This document shows positions 56,649 through 64,000 of a DNA stretch of 64,000 nucleotides, piece after piece. The DNA comes from Pleurodeles waltl (Eukaryota > Chordata > Amphibia > Caudata > Salamandridae). Each line of letters begins with the position of its first letter. Within the stretch, counting starts at the first letter, position 1. Under the pieces are notes generated by a model. It did not search any database, was not told where the DNA came from, and was given only the letters and a program-made list of their open reading frames with translations. A program made the translations under genes and the position numbers. The stretch lies in NCBI RefSeq assembly GCF_031143425.1, contig NC_090448.1, forward strand, positions 335,184,177-335,248,176, in the 5' to 3' direction.

Positions 56649-59600
56649 CTAGCCATCAATGCTTTTTCTTAATTTAGAGTCATACCAGTGCTTGCTATCA
56701 TCTGTCAACAGGACACGCAAGGAGTGCCAAAATTAAGGCTGACCTTGTGGATTACATGGCCAGTGAAGGATCGACTTCTTGCACACTCTTTTCCGAGAAA
56801 GTAAATATTTAGACATCTTCACCTCTTTATCTAACAACACAAGAACAGCTACATCCATCTTCTCATCGAGCAGCCTCTGTTGTGCCATAAAAAAGGCGTG
56901 TCTTAGGAGCCCACATTCAAATCCATTAGTACCAAGAACAAAGACAGTCCTCCTGCTCTTATAAACAGCATCACAGAGGTTTTCTAATCTGGATTTACCA
57001 GCAACCCAGTCCCTTTCTTCTAAACAGAGTTTAAAATGTTTCCTTTCTTTTTTCTCCAGGTGTGACACAAGTTCATTGTACACCCAATCAACAATAGCAT
57101 ACTTTTGGGTATCAAACACAATAAATGCATCATATTCACTATTATATGCATTTTTGATACAAGTATTTTCTTTTCGAAATGCTGCCTTGAGTATTTGGGT
57201 GGTGTACCAGATGTCCCACCAAAACAGTTTCTTTAGGATTGGAAAAAGCGTGAAAAATGCTACAATTGAAGCAGTGGAAACAAATAACAGGTTGCCATAT
57301 ATGTCCTGGCAGGATTGAGTGTCTATGGAAAACAAACTCTGCCCGTGTTTTGACTCAGGCAAATCACAAACCAAGCCAGTAGAGGCATGCTTCAATAAGA
57401 GTTTGGCTGATTTAGAAAACCTAATAAACCAGTGGGCATCACATGTACACTGTAATGGATTTCCACTCACATCAAGGTATTGTAAATTTTGTAAGAGTGT
57501 TTCTGGAAGACTGTTTTCATTAATCAACTTAATGTTATTGTTTTTAACAATCAAATATTTCAAGGTGCTGCAATTAGAGAAGAATGCTTGATTTAGGGTT
57601 TGAATTTTATTGGATTCCAAACTTAGAAATGTAAAATTGCTTCCAAAGTAAACTGGTTCTTTCGGCAAGAAATTCAGTAAGTTTTGACTAAGATCTAGAA
57701 TGGTTAAGCTGACAAGGGAGCTTATGCTTTTCCAGTGGAAAAAAGTAATTTCATTAAAGGTGATGTATAACTTTTTCAAACCTCTAGGGAGGTTGTCAAT
57801 AACTGTATGTGGCACAGTCTGTAATTTATTATAAGAAATATCCAAGATTTCCAATTGATGAAGATTTGTAAATAAATTCAGATAGGTATATGTCCCTCCT
57901 TCCCACATCATGTCCAACCTGTTATATCTGAACACTAAGACCTTGAGTGAATGACTCCTTAGCTCACTAGATATCCTTTGACCGATTGTATTATAAGAAA
58001 GACTTAAAAATGTGAGGGAAGTCAGATTTTCAATGAAATCAAAACTATGACACAATCCTTTTATCATGAATTGGAATTCGTTATAATTGAGGTACAGTAT
58101 CTCCAAATGTGGAATCTCAGAGAAAGAATTATTATGGTACAAGTCAAATCTATTATTTGCAAGATCTAAAAGCTTTAATGATTTTAAGTGTAAAAATTGA
58201 CTCCCATTTAATCGTTGGTCGATGAAATTATAGCTAAGATTGAGGCACTGGATATCGTCCAGACCTCAAAAGAACTCTGGTTCAATTCTTCTGATGTTAT
58301 TAAAGGACAAGTCAAGCGTCCTGTTGAAGTTTTCACAAGATGGGAAGTCAAAATAGTAAGTATGGTGAGGAAGGGTGCCCCTCCCTCCTGTTGAATAGCT
58401 CCAGTGAGGATAGTATTCAGACAAAGTCATTTCTTGGGACAGACTTGGTGGCACATTTTCTGTGAAGCCTTGGGATCTCTCACATAGGTTGGCAAGTGTT
58501 AAAATATTTCGAGACAAATCAATGAGCTTCAGACTTGGGGCTTTAGCAAACAGAGTCAAGTTCACTTGATCAATGAAGTTAGTTCTGAAGGTTATGATTT
58601 GTAGATCTGACAGCATCAGGAGAGGTTCTATTCCCTTTTCATCCAAATGCCCAAAAAAGTATCCATCAAGAAAAAGGTATTTTAGCGAGTGCATATCTGC
58701 AAAAGATGGGGAGAGAGTCAGTTTTGGAAAGAACATCCCAGGCACATAGTTATAGTTCATACACAGCTGTGTGACTGTACTAAGCATGGAAAAAAATGTC
58801 CCATTAACAATATCATATGCCAGAAAGTTGTCAGATACATCCAATGATCTTAGGCTGGTTAAAGACACAAACAAAGAATCATTGATTTTGCGCAGAGAGT
58901 TCCCTCGAAGTTTCAATTTCCTAAGGTTTTTAAGGTGATGGAATGCATCAGGGTGGATCCGAAGGGCAGAGTTGTTAGCACACGGAAAGCAAGGTTGAGA
59001 CGAATGGTCACATCTTTGGCAGTTCCACTGGAGATTCAGATGTTCCAATTTGGTAAGACTGTTAAAGTCAGAATTCTTTATTTCAGCTATCTGGTTTTCT
59101 GAAAGGTCAAGATGTAGCAGAGTAGGTGGAAGGCCAAGAGGAACACTTGTAAGGTTGTTAAATCTCAATGATAAGATACTCAAAGATTTTGCATCTTTGA
59201 ACATGTCTTTCAAGAAAGTAAATGAAGAGTTACATGGGTTCCGATAGTAGCAGTTCATGCCAAGATAGAGTTTTCTAAGATTAACTATGCCAGATATATT
59301 CTGCAATCCCAATGTAACTATGTTGTTCATTTCCAAATCCAACAGTTTTAAGCTAGAAGGCAGCCATGGCACTACAGTCAAGCTATTTCCTGCAAGTGAT
59401 AGACTCTGTAAATTACAGAGTCCATTGAAAGCGTTGTGCTCAATTGTCAGTTTGCACGTTTCACCCTCAGCTCGCACTTTGCCAGGTGCACAGTTCCAAC
59501 TTAAATTGAGAGAAATGAGATTGGGGATCCCTGATAAAGAGTAATTAGCTATAAGTTCAAGGTGGTTACTATTAAGGTCCAGCGTGGTCACATTCTGAGA

Positions 59601-59758
59601 CTTAATGGATGGAATCATTTTTAAATTTCTGTTGCTGCAGTCCACATAGGTGGAGTTGTTGGTGTCGTCACAAGGCAGAAATTGAGGGAAGTCGCAGAAG
59701 CAATGAGTATGATCCTTATTACATTAATCTTCAACAGCAGGCTGTTACAAATAGAGAT
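56649..59758 (-). pseudogene. tlr9: TLR9-like Toll-like receptor, main coding exon, inactivated
   Basis: An endosomal nucleic-acid sensor of the TLR7/8/9 group. A pyrimidine-rich acceptor (TTTCTTTTTTTCTTAG, ending 59759) opens the exon with a signal-peptide-like frame (LLLKINVIRIILIAS); one base is missing near 59690-59700 before the mature N-terminus PQFLPCDD. The LRR ectodomain follows with TLR9-style inserts (NCQRCDHSSQPCFPC; a Z-loop near 58500-58330). TGA at 58266-58268 interrupts it; the same frame continues GLDDIQCLNLSYN. LRRCT, TM (57299-57234) and TIR (YDAFIVFD) follow. TAA at 56733-56735 lies just before box 3 (FWHSL), and the old frame ends at 56649. TLR9 is the best match by eye; TLR7, TLR8 or an amphibian-specific relative fit less well. 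The upstream exon was not identified. Confidence 0.8.
57000..57002 (-). other. BB-loop Pro to Ala codon in the TIR domain
   Basis: The BB loop reads EERDWVAGKS, where most MyD88-using TLRs have RDW.PGK. The codon is GCT. The Pro is generally needed for MyD88 signalling; TLR3 naturally has Ala here. Confidence 0.8.
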
Positions 59759-59760
59759 CT

Positions 59761-61105
59761 AAGAAAAAAAGAAATATTAAATATTTTATTTGTAAGTAGC
59801 AAATAAACAGCCTTTTTGCAGAAACCATTACCCACAGAGAATTGTAAATGCAAATGTGATATAATTTCAAGTTGCAGGTGACTGTGATTGAAAAAGGAAT
59901 TTTAGGAGGATTTCTAGAATGTTGTATTCTAATTTAGCTTGAGTGGTTAACATCACTTAATACAGGAACCTATTATTTCATGATGATCCTGTTGTTGTAG
60001 GTCCAAAGGACAGTCAAAGTACTGCAACCTAACTTTCATAAAAGACACATTTTAGATTTATTGATACACTGCACTGGCAATATAAACAATGAACTTATGT
60101 AATTGCCTTGATCTCCCTCCTTTACAACTTGGCTGGAAACCCTTCTTCAGACTGGGCTAGAACATGTATCTTAACTATGTTATAGAACTTTGAGGACTGC
60201 CACCCTCACATGCCCACCTTATGCCACATCCCTGGTCCACCTATGTAACTGTTGCCTTCAACTGTGATACTAGTTGCTCAGACTAAAGTATCAGGCCAGA
60301 AGGCAGTGAGCTGTATGCATTATGGAGAGGTCTGTGGATGCTGCAAAAGAGTGACTGAATAAACAAATTATGTATTTTGTATTCCCTATACAGCTTGTTC
60401 TGTCTCATTCAAAAAATGTCTGGGACAATCCCACACTTCCATTTCCAGCCACAAAATGGGGGGAAGCATGGATCACACAGTAACACAGGTAACACATTGC
60501 ACTGCTGTCATTTGTGTACACCTGATCAACCTTTGCATGATTTATATATCAGTCAAATACATATCAGAGATGCCATAGTTTTTAAGCTTGCAAAATTATA
60601 GAACATTACATAAGTGATGTACAGAAATTTTGTTCTTATTGACATCCGAAACTCAAGACATATATTTTATCTCATGTCCATCAATAATTCATAATAAATC
60701 ATTTCAACAAGTCATCTTTGTTGTCCCAAAGAGGACCATAGTTACAATGATTGGATCTTTTTTGTATGTTTACAGTCAGTCAACACATGTTTCATAGTGG
60801 GAACAGCTTCCTCAAGGCTGTAATACTGGAAATGAAACATCAATCAATCGTATGGTAAATTTGTAATCTTAGACCTATTTACTTTTCCCAAACAATCATA
60901 CTACCATTTCCATTGTAAGAGTTCACCCCACAAATTCATAATATTTATTAGGCACATATGTAATGTTAGCCTCTCTAAGTCCACCCAAACTATAATGTTC
61001 CAACATTATTGCAAGAGTCAATCACACAAATACTTAATGTTCAGAACACCAACGTTTAACCAATTGATAGGAATTACTTCTACTATGACTATTACAGTAA
61101 TAATA
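59761..61105. other. Intron or upstream flank of the TLR9-like exon
   Basis: AT-rich and non-coding by inspection. Upstream exon(s) with the start codon would lie in this direction, but I could not identify a donor or 5' UTR. Confidence 0.4.
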
Positions 61106-61262
61106 GGCCCATATTTATACTTTTTTAGCCCCTCATTTGCGCTGTTTTTTGACGCAAAAGTGGTGCAGACTTACAAAATACAATTATATTTTGTAAGTTT
61201 GCACCGTTTTTGCATAAAAAAAATTACACAAATGCAGCGCTAAAAAAGTATAAATATCGGCC
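61106..61262. mobile_element. Palindromic MITE, copy 2
   Basis: 157 bp, ends GGCCCATATTTATACTTTTT and the inverse of GCTAAAAAAGTATAAATATCGGCC; centre ACTTACAAAATACAATTATATTTTGTAAGT. Flanked by ATA on both sides (61103-61105, 61263-61265). Same length and structure as 5531-5687. The 3-bp ATA duplication matches that of the Harbinger-type elements in this window. Confidence 0.9.
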
Positions 61263-62989
61263 ATAGTTCCTATTATCCACCTAATATTATTCACAGAAAC
61301 AGAATATACATGGGTTGACGAAATCAATTATGTACCTTCTTATTATCAGAGGGCCACGTCTATATGCAGATAAGATAACAAACCTGTTCAAATTCTAGCA
61401 ATAGTTAATTATTGTCTTGCAAATAAATAAATACACAAACCATACAATTAGTATACCTCTGTAACCTCCAACACATATCCATGTGCACCCTTGTGTGAAG
61501 CCCACAATTTAGTTTTTCAGCCCTTTAATCAGTAGGAAATACATTCCTATCTTGCTACTTCATTCTAATGTTTTTTCTGAACATGTTTTTACTTTTGATT
61601 TGTAACAATTCATTGACTGTTATGCCTTTGGACACTCAGATCCCTAGTTGTTTCTCATTTCAGTATTGAATTGGTATACGTAAACTACTCACTCAATCAT
61701 CTTTTTAGAATCACACTAACTCGCCTCAAATTAAAATATTTAGACGTTTTTTATGTTATTCAGATGGGTAGACCTGTTAATTATAGGACCATGAATTCTG
61801 TTAAGGTGAGACGCATAGAAAGATTGGTATGAAGGCTACTTCACTGGGCTTATGAAAGTATTTCTGCATTGCAAAATATATCATTGAAACAAACTCACCT
61901 CAAGGTGTTTGCCATTAATATTTTGCAAGATGTTTACTTAACCCATGTTACAGTCTTCTCCAAAACAGGTAAGAGATAGAAAGCATTTTTGTTTACATTC
62001 CTAAAATAAGCCACAACTTTTAATTTTCTTTCTAAAATGTTTTACAGAGACATTTATTTTGGTTCTTTTATAAACATTTCTGTGTTTTTATGAATTCTGT
62101 CTGATGCTATTGCAGGGTATGATTTTAAATTTGTCTTTTATACTGTGTTTGACATGTGCACCAGAATCTGGTCACACAGTGTGTCCCAGAAGTGAAAACT
62201 ATCTCCCTAAACCATATTGGATTACCAAGAAACAAATGCTGTGCTTTAATAAGGTGAAACAGTAAACATCCTAGTCCTGTCACTCGTTTTAGAAAAGCAT
62301 TTTCCTGTTTTTAGTTATAGTTATTACATATTATATTATATCTGCAAATGTTGATGTTTTAACATTAGGAACTGAAGAATAAAAATATTTTTAAAACTGT
62401 CTATGGACTCAAACCCTTACATTCCTCTCCCTTAGGTGATGGTTAATTGACCTTTACTTGATGTCGATGTGAATTATTTTGTATTTAAAGACTACAATGC
62501 TTCAACGATAAACAAACACCCTTACTATTCTAAAGTAGAATTACTAATCATGGGGCAAGCGTTTCAAAATCAAATCATATGAGTCCTGGTTACCATTCTT
62601 AGAATACCAACTACATGGGAAAGTGAACAAAAGGTAAGTGTTTATTACCTCCATTCCAATCAGCGATCCCCCATAGTCTCACACATGTTTTCTCAATGCA
62701 GAGATAGATAGGTAAAGCAAGTAATTTAAATAATGTTATTAATGTAATCAAAATCTTTAGTCATCTAAGTGTTTATTTTATTATTAGTGCTGAATTCTAA
62801 TCACAGTAAAAGTTTAGTATGGAAAAATCTTTATTTGGATATTATTTGCCAGTTCTTAACTGGATTTGAACCTTGATCTCTATATTTCTGATAGCACAGT
62901 TTGCAAGTTTGTGCAATGGATCAAAATATTGGAGCTGGTTGACAAATTCTCCATCACATCATAAACAATAAACATTTAACAGATTCAAT
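61263..62989. other. Unassigned AT-rich stretch
   Basis: No gene, RNA or repeat boundary recognised. Confidence 0.4.
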
Positions 62990-64000
62990 TAAGATATCAT
63001 TCTGGCCAGCGGAGGATGGCGTGGGAGAGTTTCTGAGGCCGATATGGATGCGGCTCCCACGTTTAGAGATGTACTGGAGGCTGCGATAACTCTGGAGGAG
63101 GTGAGTGAGGCAGTCACCACGATGGCTAAATCTAGGTCTCTGGGTGGTGATGGTTTTCCAGTTGAGCTGCATCAGACTTTCTCCCTGTTTTGGGGGAAAA
63201 GCTCCTAGCGGTGCTTGAGGAGGCCCAGGTCCGAGGCATGTTGCCAGAAACTATGCATCAGGGCATTCCTTGCTTGATGCTCAAGCCTGGAGGGGATCCT
63301 GGTGACCCTTCCTCCTGTCGCCCGCTTACCATGTTGAATAATGATGTAAAGCTACTGTGCAAGATATTGGCCACTCAGCTTCGTGGGGTGATTCGGAGCT
63401 TGGTACACGAAGACCAATGCAGGTTATCCCTGGTCGCAGTACGACTTATAATTTGCGTCGCTTGGCACATGTCCTGCATGTAACGGAGGGCGAGGAGACT
63501 GAGTTGGCGCTAGTATCACTGGACCTGGAGAAGACCTTTGACACGGTTGAGTGGGGCTATCTGTTAGAGGTGTTGAAGGGAATGGGGTTCGGGCCAGGTT
63601 TTTGCGCATGGGTGAGGTTATTGTATACTGCCTCCACTGCAGGTGTCCAGGTAGGCGGAGAGCTATCGGACTCCTGGGAGATTGGCAGGGGCACAAGACA
63701 GGGATGCCCGCTCTCGCCTCTTCTCTTTGCTCTAGCAGTGGAACCACTGGCGCTCTGGCTACGGGAGAAGCTGGGACCATAGGGTATCCGGCTGGGGTGG
63801 ACTACTCATGTTGTTTCCCTATATGCAAATGATGCGTTTGTATATCTTTGGGAACCCCTTGTTTCAGAGCCATTGATACTGCAGATGCTGGGAGCATTTG
63901 GAGATGTCTCTGGTCTTAAAGTAAACAGAAAGAAGTCCCTCCTGTTCCCCTTGGGGTACCTTTGTGGTGTTCCTCATGATGATTTACCGAGGGTAGGACT
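62990..64000 (+). pseudogene. L1-type LINE ORF2 RT fragment, runs off the window
   Basis: Plus-strand L1-type RT in three frames: FRDVLEAAITLEEVSEAV (63070-63125) before the RT; LKPGGDPGDPSSCRPLTMLN (63279-63340); VSLDLEKTFDTVEWGYLLEV (63510-63570); GRGTRQGCPLSPLLFALAVE (63682-63741); and the catalytic box SLYANDAFVYL at 63813-63845, where the first Asp of YADD is Asn. At least three frameshifts. 5'-truncated at about 62990; the 3' end lies outside the window. It belongs to the same broad group as the fragment at 23042-25026 but is a different family. Confidence 0.85.

Noticed and set aside
56649..59758. Assignment to TLR7, TLR8, TLR21 or TLR22
   Set aside because: The CDHSSQPCFPC insert, the IHPDAF motif and the TIR sequence fit TLR9 best by eye, but this is not a phylogeny and the symbol is held with moderate confidence.
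57076..59806. Plus-strand open frames opposite the TLR9-like exon
   Set aside because: Antisense shadows of the LRR and TIR coding sequence; no motif of their own.

Overview
This is a vertebrate window, best read as a large-genome amphibian, most likely a salamander or newt. No bacterial or phage gene organisation is present. About three quarters of the sequence is recognisable transposable-element debris. The element mix (chromoviral Ty3/gypsy, DIRS, Penelope-like, L1-type LINEs, Harbinger-type TIR elements, very long solo LTRs, a class III-like endogenous retrovirus) fits Caudata. The species call is inference; the element classes are read from protein motifs and ends.

Layout. 1-3000: repeats, including a 134-bp tandem array and a tRNA-like SINE trace. 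3001-5530 (-): decayed chromovirus with protease, RNase H, integrase and chromodomain but no RT core. 5822-10215 (+): decayed Penelope-like element with RT, GIY-YIG and a hammerhead-ribozyme-like motif. 11040-19330 (-): second Ty3/gypsy copy, split by a 2.8-kb solo LTR and a 3.5-kb Harbinger-type element. 20583-21503: hairpin-rich TIR element. 23042-25026 (+): L1-type RT fragment. 25250-27650 (+): DIRS-like RT split by a solo LTR. 29868-32488: 2.6-kb solo LTR with a perfect target duplication. 32670-34905 (+): two LINE fragments. 35275-36860: tandem duplication, one copy carrying a MITE. 37632-56448 (-): a retroviral provirus with LTRs, PBS- and PPT-like sites, gag, pol and env remnants, interrupted by a 7.4-kb L1 (which itself carries a Harbinger MITE) and by another solo LTR. 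56649-59758 (-): the only host gene seen, a TLR9-like Toll-like receptor coding exon. 62990-64000 (+): another L1-type RT fragment.

The receptor exon is complete in architecture (LRR ectodomain with Z-loop, transmembrane segment, TIR domain). It carries a frameshift between signal peptide and mature protein, a TGA inside the LRRs, a TAA just before TIR box 3, and an Ala in place of the BB-loop Pro, so I call it a pseudogene. The provirus sits about 200 bp downstream of its ancestral stop, on the same strand.

No intact autonomous element was found; every RT-bearing copy has stops, shifts or damaged catalytic residues. The most informative material is the insertion stratigraphy. Several insertions have readable target duplications, and in two cases removing the insert and one duplication restores the interrupted element's reading frame. 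All alignments were done by eye, so boundaries are good to a few bases where a target duplication is cited and to tens of bases otherwise.
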